DNA of 55,515 bases from an uncultured Desulfobacterales bacterium (GTDB lineage Bacteria > Desulfobacterota > Desulfobacteria > Desulfobacterales > UBA11574). The notes beneath the pieces were generated by a model, which made no database searches, had not been told where the DNA came from, and saw only the letters and a list, made by a program, of their open reading frames with translations. Both the position numbers and the translations under genes were made by a program. Shown here one piece after another: positions 19,050 through 27,147 of this stretch; the stretch's first letter is position 1; each line of letters starts with the position of its first letter. The stretch is from contig CALLDL010000060.1 of assembly GCA_937998305.1 (NCBI GenBank), positions 1 to 55,515 on the forward strand, written 5' to 3'.

Positions 19050-19973
19050 ATGAATATTGCAACGACGATAATTCCGATATTTGCCGTAATAACCCTTGGA
19101 TGGTTTGTTCGGATTAAAGGATTTATTCAGCCGGAATTTTTGGGCCCGGCAAACCGGTTGGTCTATTACCTGGCAATCCCTGCCATGATTTTTCACGCGA
19201 TCTCCAAAGCGTCCTTAAGTACCCAGTTGGATGTTACCGTAATTTTAATCACACTTTTATCCGTTTTGGCTGTTTTTGCTGTGGCATGGTGTGTGGGTTT
19301 GATCTGGCGTATCAGAAGAGGGGGGCTGGGGACATTTATTCAGGCCTCTTTTCATGGGAATCTGGGATATATCGGTCTTGCTGTGGCATATTATTCTCTC
19401 GGTAATGATGGATTTGTGAGGGCCAGTATCATTGCCGGATTTGTCATGATATTACAAAATTTTCTCTCAGTGGTAGCCCTTCAATTCAATTCTGACGATG
19501 CTTCAACCTCAAAAAATAAACGAGATCTTGTATTAAGAATACTGGGCAACCCCGTGATTCTTTCGGCACTGGCAGGCATTCTATTTTCCTCTACAGGGCT
19601 AAAGTTACCTCTGGTTATCAGTAGGAGTCTGGATATTTTAAGTGGACTCGCACTCCCTATGGCTTTAATCCTCATTGGGGCTTCTTTGTCTTTTAAATTG
19701 ATGAAGTTAAGGATGTTAAGAATATTATCTTCAAGTTTTTTGAAGCTGGTTCTGCTTCCAGGGTTGGGTTTTATTTTTTACCGTTTGTTCGATATAAAAC
19801 TGCATGACTATCTACCAGGCCTTATTCTTTTGGCATCACCGACAGCCACTTTAACCTATGTTATGGCAAAAGAAATGAACGGTGATACCGATTTTGCCGT
19901 GGCAGCGCTTTCCTCATGTACCATATTGTCTGCTGCAACATTTTCCATATGGTTGCATATTGCGGCTGGATAA
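19050..19973 (+). CDS. AEC-family transporter (auxin efflux carrier type)
   Basis: A 307-residue membrane protein with about ten hydrophobic segments arranged as two inverted halves, beginning PIFAVITLGWFVRIKGF and containing NRLVYYLAIPAMIFHAIS and ASFHGNLGYIGLA, all typical of the AEC family. Members export or take up organic acids or amino acids (malate, for example); the substrate here is unknown. The gene stands alone, with no convincing promoter recognised; the repeat arm at 18977-19020 lies just before it. Confidence 0.85.
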   Translation: MNIATTIIPIFAVITLGWFVRIKGFIQPEFLGPANRLVYYLAIPAMIFHAISKASLSTQLDVTVILITLLSVLAVFAVAWCVGLIWRIRRGGLGTFIQASFHGNLGYIGLAVAYYSLGNDGFVRASIIAGFVMILQNFLSVVALQFNSDDASTSKNKRDLVLRILGNPVILSALAGILFSSTGLKLPLVISRSLDILSGLALPMALILIGASLSFKLMKLRMLRILSSSFLKLVLLPGLGFIFYRLFDIKLHDYLPGLILLASPTATLTYVMAKEMNGDTDFAVAALSSCTILSAATFSIWLHIAAG

Positions 19974-20069
19974 AGATAAAACCTTAATCTTTGCCCCCGA
20001 TGACGGGATTTCGCTATGCTCAACTTGCTATATGAAAGCCTCCGGCCCGGGCAAGATTTAGGAAAAAAA

Positions 20070-21278
20070 TTAGACTAAATACGAGTCCGCCCAGCTCACG
20101 GCATCCTGATAGAATTCGGGAATCTTTTTTTCAGTGATATTGACGTTGGAAATGATTGAAGAAAATGTCTCCCAATCTGCCGACTCATAGCTGGAAACCA
20201 GTTTTAAATAATCTGATAGATCGCCATTTTCCTCCAAAAGTGCCTGTTTGATGTTTTTCGATAATGGGAGGGTTTGCATGATATCGTCCATATTATTGTC
20301 GAGCATCGCATCAATAAGGGAAAATAGGCCCATGAGAAAGAGCTCCGAAGCATCTGCTCCGTTTTGTGAGTGCATACCCAAAAGTTCGCAAAATCTGGCT
20401 CTAATAATCGACGTACGAACAAGCTCGTCAGGTTTATCCGAAGCAAGCTCTGCAGTGGCAACCATGGAGATAAACCGCTTGATCTCCATCTCTCCCAATA
20501 AAACGATGGCGTGTTTAATGGTAGAGATTTCACAAGCGCGTTTAAAGAAGGCGGAATTCATATAGCGCAATAGCTTGTAGGAAATTGACACATCTCTGTT
20601 AATGAGTTTCTCGAGTTTATCAAAACTGCAATCTTTCTTATTTGCCTCACCCACGATTTGTAACAGGGTGATCTTGGAAGGGGCGATTTCTTTGCCTGAA
20701 ATAATTTCCGGTTTGCTGAAAAAATATCCCTGAAAATACATAAACCCCATGGATAAAGCGTTCTCAAACTCCTCGTATGTCTCTATTTTTTCGGCGAGTA
20801 ATTTGATGTTATTGCCTTTAAAGCCGCTCACCATTTTCTGTATTTCATCAATGGGGGTCAGCATGAAATCAACTTTGATGATGTCTGCAAGCTCGATTAA
20901 GGGCTGCATTTCGCTTTTAAAGACAAAGTCATCCAATGCAAGTGAATATCCCGCCTCTGCAATATCAGTACAGGCACTGATAACCTGTTCATTGGGGTGC
21001 ACATCTTCCAGGATTTCCACCATCATTTTCTCTGAGGGAAACATCATCGGGATTTTTTTTAACAATAGACTTTGAGGAAAGTTGATAAAAGCTGTTTTTC
21101 CAGCTGTAAGCTGGTTCATGCCGATGCTGAAGAAACTGTTGGATAGGAGTTTGGAGGTGGCTGTATCACCATCAATATCCGGAAAGGCATTCGACAACCC
21201 ATCACGAAAAAGAAGTTCATATCCATACAATTTTTTATTTTTATTAAAAATAGGCTGTCTTGCTACATATACTTCCAT
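20070..21278 (-). CDS. EAL-HDOD signalling protein (YuxH type)
   Basis: A 402-residue protein. Residues about 1-190 are an EAL-like domain beginning VARQPIFNKNKKLYGYELLFR, with LALDDFVFKSEM in place of the catalytic DDFGTG loop, so phosphodiesterase activity is doubtful. Residues about 195-400 are an HDOD domain (SYKLLRYMNSAFF; HAIVLLGEMEIKRF). Such proteins link cyclic-di-GMP sensing to other outputs. It lies in a group with a PilZ-like protein, a receiver protein and a c-di-GMP riboswitch. No signal peptide or membrane segment is seen. Confidence 0.88.
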   Translation of the reverse strand: MEVYVARQPIFNKNKKLYGYELLFRDGLSNAFPDIDGDTATSKLLSNSFFSIGMNQLTAGKTAFINFPQSLLLKKIPMMFPSEKMMVEILEDVHPNEQVISACTDIAEAGYSLALDDFVFKSEMQPLIELADIIKVDFMLTPIDEIQKMVSGFKGNNIKLLAEKIETYEEFENALSMGFMYFQGYFFSKPEIISGKEIAPSKITLLQIVGEANKKDCSFDKLEKLINRDVSISYKLLRYMNSAFFKRACEISTIKHAIVLLGEMEIKRFISMVATAELASDKPDELVRTSIIRARFCELLGMHSQNGADASELFLMGLFSLIDAMLDNNMDDIMQTLPLSKNIKQALLEENGDLSDYLKLVSSYESADWETFSSIISNVNITEKKIPEFYQDAVSWADSYLV

Positions 21279-21538
21279 AGATGTTCATTTCCAAGAGAGA
21301 TTAAATGTCCTTATTTGCGTTTACCCTGTCAATTTATGCCTCTCAAAAATTATGTCAGGGTATTTTAGATCAACGATAAGATGTGTCCAGTTTCTTTTGC
21401 AGGTCTATAGCGGGCTGCAACTATTTTTGCAAGAGGAACTTTTTTAGATTTTGAAAAAGCAAATACCATGCCAGAAGACGGTGTATAAATTGTTTGATAG
21501 GAACTTGCATTTACCGAAGAATAACTTAAGGGTCACTT

Positions 21539-21554
21539 TGGCACGATTCGTGCT
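21539..21554 (+). promoter_or_regulatory. Candidate sigma54 promoter upstream of the PilZ-like gene
   Basis: TGGCACG-ATTC-GTGCT places GG at 21540-21541 and GC at 21552-21553, 12 bp apart as sigma54 (-24/-12) promoters require; the -12 half (GTGCT) departs by one base from TTGCW. It points toward the gene at 21729, about 175 bp away. The rest of the 450-bp gap 21279-21728 shows no gene. Confidence 0.5.
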
Positions 21555-21728
21555 AATTTTTTTAATCGATCGATGAATATATCGTCGAAATGCTTTTTCG
21601 CTGATTTCAAACAGTAGTGCCGGGAAAGACTGGTCTGATCGATCCTTTCAATGGATATGGTATGGCCAGTTCAAATTTACCGTTCAAAAGGGTACAACTT
21701 TGCATTTAAACCATCAGAGGTTAAACAC

Positions 21729-22088
21729 ATGGAAGAAAAGACTGCCAATAACGATTTTGCCGAAAGGAACCTTGAGCCGAGAAATATTCTCAACAAATAT
21801 TACAGTGTTCAGTTCTCCATAAATGGCTATGATCCGGTTTACATGTTTAAATTACGTGACTCTTCCTATAACGGTTTATGTATTCTAGTAAAAGAGGATT
21901 CTGAAGTCCTGAAGTGTTTGAAGGTAAATGAAACAGTAAACATGGAATACAATCCATCTGCTTCACAAGGAAACAGCAAATATTTAAAAACCATGATCAG
22001 TGATATCACAAAAAATAACCATGGTGGTTTCACTGGACATTGTCTCGTCGGGTTGTCCATTATCGAAGCGCATGGTGATCATTCGTAA
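21729..22088 (+). CDS. PilZ-like domain protein
   Basis: A 119-residue soluble protein. The segment RDSSYNGLCILV fits the PilZ DxSxxG c-di-GMP contact, and an arginine pair lies upstream (ERNLEPRNIL) in the position of the RxxxR switch, though with one extra residue of spacing. The start at ATG 21729 follows AGAGG by 8 bp and gives a compact domain; a longer in-frame ATG at 21651 has no such site. It sits between the EAL-HDOD gene and a response regulator, supporting a c-di-GMP effector role. Assignment is by motif only. Confidence 0.55.
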   Translation: MEEKTANNDFAERNLEPRNILNKYYSVQFSINGYDPVYMFKLRDSSYNGLCILVKEDSEVLKCLKVNETVNMEYNPSASQGNSKYLKTMISDITKNNHGGFTGHCLVGLSIIEAHGDHS

Positions 22089-22289
22089 TTTTCAGAAGAC
22101 TAAAAATGTCATGCGACTTTAGAACGGATTCATTTAAGATTACCCCATAAAAATATCGACTCATTTGATAGCTTATCCAAGATTATTCTTAAAGTTTGAT
22201 GACCCAATTTGAGTTGTTCGCCAATTTTTTGTTTATGTGTGTCAATATTTTGGCAAAATGGCGTATCCTAATTTATCATTTTGAAAAAA

Positions 22290-22318
22290 TTGTACTTTCT
22301 CAAAAACTTTGGTATGAT
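22290..22318 (+). promoter_or_regulatory. Sigma70-type promoter of the receiver gene
   Basis: TTGTAC (22290-22295) and TATGAT (22313-22318) are separated by 17 bp, a good -35/-10 pair, 36 bp upstream of the response regulator ATG. Confidence 0.5.
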
Positions 22319-22353
22319 TTTATCAAAATGGATAAGGGAGAGGACAAAAATAG

Positions 22354-22722
22354 ATGGCTCGAGTTCTTGTGATAGATGATGATGAACAAGTTCTGGACAT
22401 GCTCTATGAATCATTAACGCGTGAAGGATACGATGTTTTGAGGGCTTCTAATGGAGAGGAGGGACTGAGGCTCTATCGGGAAGAGCCTGTTGATCTGATC
22501 ATTACAGACCTTATCATGCCCGAGAAGGAGGGTATCGAAACGATCATTGAACTTCGACAAGATTTTCCCGATGTGAAGATAATCGCCATATCCGGAGGCG
22601 GACGTATCGGCACAAAAGACTACCTTAAAATGGCCGAAATATTTGGTGTACAGCGAACCTTTACAAAACCGGTTGCGAGGGAGCAACTTTTAGATGCAAT
22701 TAGAGAACTTATAAAAGAATAA
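22354..22722 (+). CDS. Single-domain response regulator (CheY-like)
   Basis: A 122-residue receiver domain with no output domain. Acidic residues lie at 8-10 (VIDDDEQ), the phosphoacceptor Asp52 is in LIITDLIMPEKEG, the switch Ser80 is in IAISGGG, and Lys105-Pro106 is in FTKPV. It probably passes phosphate within a phosphorelay or acts through a partner; the cognate kinase is not visible. AGGGAGAGG precedes the ATG. The gene for an exported protein follows after 86 bp in the same direction and may share its transcript. Confidence 0.93.
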   Translation: MARVLVIDDDEQVLDMLYESLTREGYDVLRASNGEEGLRLYREEPVDLIITDLIMPEKEGIETIIELRQDFPDVKIIAISGGGRIGTKDYLKMAEIFGVQRTFTKPVAREQLLDAIRELIKE

Positions 22723-22808
22723 GTGAATGATGAAGATCAAAGAAAAAATATGTGACACCCGAAGTTATTATTGAGCAAACCGCTAACGGATTGAAAAAGG
22801 AGGAAAGC

Positions 22809-23414
22809 ATGATAAAAAGGTTTATGTCAAGGTTCGAACTTTTTGGCGTCATCCTTTTGATAACTGTACTGGTTCTTTCAGTGTCGGGGAATGCTGCGGA
22901 TATTACCGCAGACATGATTCATACATCGCCCATGGGAAACTTTAACGGAAAGATGTTTCTGAAAGGGGACAACCTCAGACAGGAAATGAACATCGGAGGT
23001 GAAAAACAAATAACGATTTTCAGGAAAGATAAAGGGGTTGTCTGGATCCTTATGCCAGGGCAAATGATGTATATGGAAATGTCGGCGGGCAGTCAGAAAA
23101 ATATGGCACCTGTTGATCTTGATGAACTGGAAAAGATAGGAAAGAAGAAATTTATAGGCAAAGAAAAGGTCAACGGGCAGATGTGTTCAAAATATTATTA
23201 TACATTCAATGATCCATCCATTGGTACTGCAACATACTGGATTTCAGAAAAACTAAATTTTCCTGTTAAAATGGAAATGGATGGGCCATCCGGCCACATG
23301 GTTATGGAATACCGGAACATCCAAGAAAAAACGGTGCCTGACTCCTTTTTTAATATCCCCTCCGGGTACCAAAAAATGTCGATGCCAATGATGCCGGGTA
23401 TGCAAAATCAGTAA
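22809..23414 (+). CDS. Exported protein with a LolA/DUF4412-like fold
   Basis: A 201-residue protein. The N-terminus is basic, then hydrophobic (GVILLITVLVLSVSGNAA), a classical signal peptide with cleavage likely after Ala-Ala near residue 32. The mature part has GKMFLKGDNLRQEM, ILMPGQMMYMEM and a TATYWISEKLNFPVKMEM strand pattern like outer-membrane lipoprotein carrier-type or DUF4412 domains, and a Met/Pro-rich end. I chose ATG 22809 because AGGAGG lies 6 bp upstream. It probably acts in the periplasm; ligand unknown. Confidence 0.75.
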   Translation: MIKRFMSRFELFGVILLITVLVLSVSGNAADITADMIHTSPMGNFNGKMFLKGDNLRQEMNIGGEKQITIFRKDKGVVWILMPGQMMYMEMSAGSQKNMAPVDLDELEKIGKKKFIGKEKVNGQMCSKYYYTFNDPSIGTATYWISEKLNFPVKMEMDGPSGHMVMEYRNIQEKTVPDSFFNIPSGYQKMSMPMMPGMQNQ

Positions 23415-23475
23415 AAACCATGAATATATGGTAAAGCTTTATTGCTTAAAAACCTTTGAAGCAGGGAGCCGTGGT

Positions 23476-23509
23476 AAATAATCCCCGCCTTAAAAGGCGG
23501 GGATTATTT
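23476..23509. terminator. Bidirectional rho-independent terminator
   Basis: AAATAATCCCCGCC (23476-23489) pairs perfectly with GGCGGGGATTATTT (23496-23509) around TTAAAA, a 14-bp stem with T-rich tails both ways. It ends the exported-protein gene (+) and reaches into the stop codon of the convergent flagellar rod-like gene (-). Confidence 0.92.
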
Positions 23510-23861
23510 ACTTAATGATATCAATGATGGACTTCAACATTTCATCCTGGGTCCTTAATGTTGCAAGATTTGCCTCATAACCCCTTTGTGCAATGATCGT
23601 TTGTGGAATTTCCTCTGCCAGATCCACATTGGACATTTCTTTTTCAGTCAATTGCCCATCGGTTTCATCAACAACAACTGGACCCGGGATGTCCGGTTGC
23701 GTGATCTCTACCTCCACATTCTCTTTAGAACCTTCAACCAATGTCGCTGTGCTTTTTTTGAATTCTTCTGTTTCCACGTTTGCAATATTGTTGGCAGTAA
23801 CCCCCATTTTGTCACCAAACGCCTTAATTGCTGAAAGCGTACTTTGAATTGAAAAAGTCAT
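23508..23861 (-). CDS. Flagellar basal-body rod-like protein
   Basis: A 117-residue protein with the two halves of the rod/hook signature: N-terminal AFGDKMGVTANNIANVETEEFK and C-terminal NVDLAEEIPQTIIAQRGYEA, then LRTQDEMLKSII. The length is close to FlgC (about 130-150 residues) but the central region is short and unlike FlgC, and no other flagellar gene is near. AAGGAGG lies 7 bp before the ATG. A c-di-GMP-I riboswitch on the same strand lies 330 bp upstream, which would tie its expression to c-di-GMP. Confidence 0.75.
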   Translation of the reverse strand: MTFSIQSTLSAIKAFGDKMGVTANNIANVETEEFKKSTATLVEGSKENVEVEITQPDIPGPVVVDETDGQLTEKEMSNVDLAEEIPQTIIAQRGYEANLATLRTQDEMLKSIIDIIK

Positions 23862-24022
23862 GGATTTACCTCCTTATTTAAAGCACTTCCAAAGAAATAA
23901 TACCTGAATCTTGCATGAAAATTAATGAGAATCTTTTAAGTCAGCACAAATTCCGCTATCGGGGCATATGAAAGCCTCCCGCTTGTTCAAAATTCAGGAA
24001 ATATGATAAACAGAGGATTGTA

Positions 24023-24141
24023 TCTAAGTTGAGCGATTGTCGAGGTTGCCGCCCCAGAGAAATAGGCTCTGCATTTCACAGGGCAGGCAGAGACAAGGAA
24101 GATATCGTTCCGCTTTTAAAATTTGAAACGCTCAGCTTAGG
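24023..24141. mobile_element. MITE-like element with 5-bp target duplication
   Basis: A 119-bp element flanked by TTGTA at 24018-24022 and 24142-24146. The ends are related inverted repeats: TCTAAGTTGAGCG at the left, and CGCTCAGCTTAGG at the right. The end sequence matches the larger element at 26918-27067 (CCTAAACTGAGCG), which also shows a 5-bp duplication. The inside contains the module GGCTCTGCATTTCACAGGGC, also found in the 36.5-kb repeat. It lies between the c-di-GMP riboswitch and the rod-like gene. The leftward stretch 23862-24017 shows no gene. Confidence 0.7.
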
Positions 24142-24189
24142 TTGTAATATGGCGGTGTTGTATTGACATAAAAGGCGGGTGGCTCAAAT

Positions 24190-24284
24190 CGGTCAGGCAA
24201 CCCTGCCGCCATATCCTCTGGGTCTTAATTTTAGGATTTAGGCCAGTGGCTTTGCGTCCCACCCTTTCGGATGGTTTGCCTTTA
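24190..24284 (-). ncRNA. c-di-GMP-I riboswitch (GEMM)
   Basis: Read on the minus strand the segment runs GGCAAACC, a stem with a GAAA tetraloop (ATCCGAAAGGGT), GGGACGCAAAGCC, GGCCTAAA, and, after a variable stretch, GGATATGGCGGCAGGGTTGCC. This is the GEMM consensus, including the tetraloop and its CCTAAA/TATGG receptor. A TATAAT box lies upstream at 24296-24301 (minus strand). Downstream, CCGCC followed by TTTT (24178-24170) and CCGCCATAT (24155-24147) can each pair with ATATGGCGG of the aptamer (24214-24206), a plausible expression platform. The next gene on this strand is the flagellar rod-like gene. Confidence 0.92.
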
Positions 24285-24389
24285 TTCAACCTTTTATTAT
24301 ATCGGACACTTTTTGTGAGAACTTTAAAAAAAACTCAAGTTTCACACCAAAATTACGATTTTGCCTTAAAAAATTTTCAATGAATAACT

Positions 24390-24544
24390 GTTTAACTCGT
24401 GTCCATCCATAAATGAGGATTTTTGTTTAAGATCAAGGCATGCGAGAAAAATAACCAAAGGCATATGTATAATATTCCGAGGATTATTTTTTGAGCATAA
24501 CGCAGAGATTGAGCAAAAAGACCATTTATTGATGGACACTAACT
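24390..24544. repeat. Dispersed inverted-repeat element, copy 1
   Basis: Starts GTTTAACTCGTGTCCATCC and ends GATGGACACTAACT; the ends (GTGTCCATCCATAAAT and ATTTATTGATGGACAC) form imperfect inverted repeats of about 25 bp. A second, inverted copy is at 36520-36700. Shared interior pieces include GATCAAGGC, AAAAATAACC and GAGGATTATTTTTTGAGCAT. It has no ORF. Its right end supplies the stop codon of the YkgJ-family gene. The bases 24302-24389 between it and the riboswitch are AT-rich without a gene. Confidence 0.75.
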
Positions 24545-25237
24545 CATTGGAGTGAGAATATGCTTACCTTCTTTTTCTTTAATCGTTAGGCCGTAAATCT
24601 TTATGGTTTCTGTAATGGGGCGGCCGAAGAGAAAATCTGTCAAATCAGTTTCAAGGCCTGCTTTCTGCACTACCAGTTCTCTAATTTCAAGATCATACTC
24701 GATAATCTCAAGTATGCCTTTAAGTGCTTCGTCCTTTTTACCTTTGTTCAAAGAATCAATAAAAAACGTGAGCATGTCATATGAACATTGCTTTTGGTGA
24801 CCTTCAACAAGTTCCCATAATCCTTCAACGGATGAAATAAGATCTTGTCGTGTCAATCGATTTTTTGCATAAATTTTTTCAATTTCTCTAGTATCCCAGC
24901 ATTTAAGGACTTTGCACTCCATGGGCCTATGCTCATATATTTTACAATTATTATTTGTTTCGTTAAAAAAAACACAGGTCCATGAACCTTTTTGTCCCTT
25001 TAGCTTTAGAATATCTGAAGATGCCGGCAAAAAGCATTCTTGAACATTGTCATAAGAACGTTCACCTTGTCTGATGGTATAGATATACTTTGACGGAATA
25101 ATACCTTTATCAATCAAAATCTTATCTTCAAGGTGAAAAGACGGCCCGCCTTTTTTGCAGCAGGTGCCTCATCGGATACATTCTTTTGCTTTGGTTTCTT
25201 GTTTGGTTTTTGAAACATTTGAAATCTTTTTAATCAA
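24539..25237 (-). CDS. YkgJ-family cysteine-cluster protein, probable selenoprotein
   Basis: A 232-codon frame from TTG 25237 (GAGGTG at 25243-25248, spacing 5) to TAG 24539 with one internal TGA at 25171-25169. If that codon is selenocysteine, residues 20-26 read C-I-R-U-G-T-C-C, exactly the CxxCGxCC metal-binding signature of YkgJ/FliB-type proteins with one Cys replaced. GPSFHLEDK and later cysteines (CVFF, CKIYEHRPMECKVLKCW) also fit the family. A 7-bp hairpin with a GGGCC loop starts 15 nt after the TGA. Without read-through the N-terminal cluster is lost. It follows fumarase by 46 bp and is probably cotranscribed. The stop codon lies in a repeat end. Confidence 0.8.
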
Positions 25238-25243
25238 AATAAC

Positions 25244-25257
25244 ACCTCATTTGAGGT
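25244..25257. promoter_or_regulatory. Perfect 14-bp palindrome over the YkgJ ribosome-binding site
   Basis: ACCTCATTTGAGGT reads the same on both strands and overlaps the GAGGTG ribosome-binding site of the YkgJ-family gene, in the 46-bp gap after fumarase. As RNA the two halves could pair weakly and mask the site; as DNA it could be an operator. Function is inference. Confidence 0.35.
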
Positions 25258-25283
25258 AACATTTTATCTTATTCAAAGAATGG

Positions 25284-26897
25284 TTACCCATCCATCAGCT
25301 TTTCAAAAAAATCGTTCCCTTTGTCGTCAACAATAATAAAGGCTGGAAAATCTTTGACGGTAATCAGAAAGATCGCTTCCATTCCAAGATCGGAATACTC
25401 TAACGTTTCGATGTTGGTTATACAATCTTTACCCAGACGTGCCGCAGGTCCGCCGATGGAACCCAAATAGAATCCGCCGAACTTTTTACACGATTGCGTA
25501 ACTTCTTTTGAACGATTTCCTTTTGCCAGCATGATCATGGAAGCGCCTTGTTCCTGAAAAATGGGAACATAAGGATCCATACGGCCCGCAGTGGTGGGGC
25601 CGAAAGATCCTGAAGGATATCCAGTCGGTGTTTTTGCGGGACCGGCATAATATACCATGTGATTTTTGAAATATTCCGGAAGACCTTCACCTTTGTCAAG
25701 TCGTTCTTTAAGTTTGGCATGGGCGATGTCCCGGGCCACGACGATTTTTCCGGTCAGCATCAGACGGGTTGCCACCGGATATTGACCCAATTCGGTCCGA
25801 ACTTTATCCATTGGCCGGTTTAGGTCGATGCGAACAGCTTCTGTATCCTCACCCGCAGGTTCCGGCAGATACCTTGCCGGATCGGTCTCAAGACGTTCTA
25901 AATAGATTCCGCGCTTTGTTATTTTTCCTTTGATATTCCGGTCCGCGCTGCAGCTGACGCCAAGGCCGATGGGACAAGATGCACCGTGTCTTGGAAGCCG
26001 AATGACCCGAACATCAAGACAGAAATATTTTCCGCCGAACTGGGCACCGATACCTAGTTCTCGGGATATCTCAAGCAGTTCTGTTTCGAGTTTTAAATCC
26101 CGGAATGCACGACCCCATCGATTTCCAGTTGTTGGGAGATGATCGAGATATCCTGCTGAGGCCAATTTGACAGTTTTAAGGTTGAGTTCAGCAGATGTTC
26201 CACCGACGACAAATGCAAGATGATAGGGTGGGCAGGCGGCTGTACCCAGGGTTTTCATCTTTTTTTTCATAAATGTAGCCAGCTTTTCCGGGGTTAACGT
26301 TGCTTTGGTCTCCTGAAAAAGATACGTCTTGTTGGCAGATCCGCCGCCCTTGGCTATGAAAAGAAAATGGTAGGTGTTGCCTTCAACGGCATAAATTTCA
26401 ATCTGTGCAGGAAGGTTGCACGCAGTATTGACCTCATCATACATGGTCAATGGCGCATTCTGTGAGTAGCGTAAATTGTTGGTTGTATAGGCATTGAAGA
26501 TGCCCCTTGAAAGCGCTTCTTCGTCACGAAAATCGGTCCAGATCTGTTGGCCCTTTTTCCCCATTACGATAGCTGTGCCTGTGTCTTGACACATGGGGAA
26601 TACACCATCTGCGGAAATGACAGCATTTTTCAGCATTTCAATGGCCACGTACCGATCGTTATCGGAGCTTTCAGGATCATTGAGAATTTTTGCCAAGAGC
26701 GACAGATGTGAAGGTCTCAGCAGATGGGAAACATCCTTAAACGCATGTTCAGCCAGAAGGGTTAATCCTTCCGGGGTGATGGTTAGTATCTCGTTACCCT
26801 TAAAAGAATCTAAAGAAACATGGTCATCGGTTAATCGACGATAATCTGTCGTATCGTCTCCTAAAGGAAACATATCCTGATATTCAAATTCTACCAT
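25284..26897 (-). CDS. fumA: Fumarate hydratase, class I (iron-sulfur), single chain
   Basis: A 537-residue fusion of the alpha and beta domains, as in E. coli FumA/FumB (548 residues). It interconverts fumarate and malate using a [4Fe-4S] cluster; cysteines are visible in [12 protein letters not shown] and in [16 protein letters not shown]. The beta part has [11 protein letters not shown] and [12 protein letters not shown]. In sulfate reducers it serves the TCA cycle or propionate routes. GGAGAACAA precedes the ATG. The YkgJ-family gene lies 46 bp downstream in the same direction, and a 150-bp MITE-like element lies just upstream of the start. Confidence 0.95.
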   Translation of the reverse strand: MVEFEYQDMFPLGDDTTDYRRLTDDHVSLDSFKGNEILTITPEGLTLLAEHAFKDVSHLLRPSHLSLLAKILNDPESSDNDRYVAIEMLKNAVISADGVFPMCQDTGTAIVMGKKGQQIWTDFRDEEALSRGIFNAYTTNNLRYSQNAPLTMYDEVNTACNLPAQIEIYAVEGNTYHFLFIAKGGGSANKTYLFQETKATLTPEKLATFMKKKMKTLGTAACPPYHLAFVVGGTSAELNLKTVKLASAGYLDHLPTTGNRWGRAFRDLKLETELLEISRELGIGAQFGGKYFCLDVRVIRLPRHGASCPIGLGVSCSADRNIKGKITKRGIYLERLETDPARYLPEPAGEDTEAVRIDLNRPMDKVRTELGQYPVATRLMLTGKIVVARDIAHAKLKERLDKGEGLPEYFKNHMVYYAGPAKTPTGYPSGSFGPTTAGRMDPYVPIFQEQGASMIMLAKGNRSKEVTQSCKKFGGFYLGSIGGPAARLGKDCITNIETLEYSDLGMEAIFLITVKDFPAFIIVDDKGNDFFEKLMDG

Positions 26898-26917
26898 TGT
26901 TGTTCTCCTTAAAATAA

Positions 26918-27067
26918 CCTAAACTGAGCGTTTCAAATGGTGACAATTTTTTACTTAAATATTTACACCTAATTGTATGAGACTTATTAGTGATTTTAGT
27001 AATGTATGTTTATCTATAATTATTAGTTTTTTATATTCCTGTCACTATTTGAAACGCTCAGTTTAGG
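26918..27067. mobile_element. MITE-like element, 150 bp, near-perfect terminal inverted repeats
   Basis: The ends are 28-bp inverted repeats matching at 27 of 28 positions: CCTAAACTGAGCGTTTCAAA at the left (26918 onward), and its complement ending GCTCAGTTTAGG at 27067. It is flanked by AATAA at 26913-26917 and 27068-27072, a likely 5-bp target duplication. The inside is AT-rich with no ORF. It is inserted 20 bp upstream of the fumarase ATG, so it may displace or supply that gene's promoter. Related ends occur at 24023-24141. Confidence 0.85.
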
Positions 27068-27071
27068 AATA

Positions 27072-27101
27072 AAAAAGCCTTCCTGATGAGGAAGGCTTTT
27101 T
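27072..27101. terminator. Rho-independent terminator after the por operon
   Basis: AAAAAGCCTTCC (27072-27083) pairs perfectly with GGAAGGCTTTTT (27090-27101) around TGATGA. The tail is U-rich on both strands. It lies 46 bp past the end of the pyruvate oxidoreductase operon on the minus strand and insulates fumarase from it. Confidence 0.9.
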
Positions 27102-27147
27102 AAAAGTCTGAATGCTAAGGCTTTATAATTATTACACGAAAGCCGGA

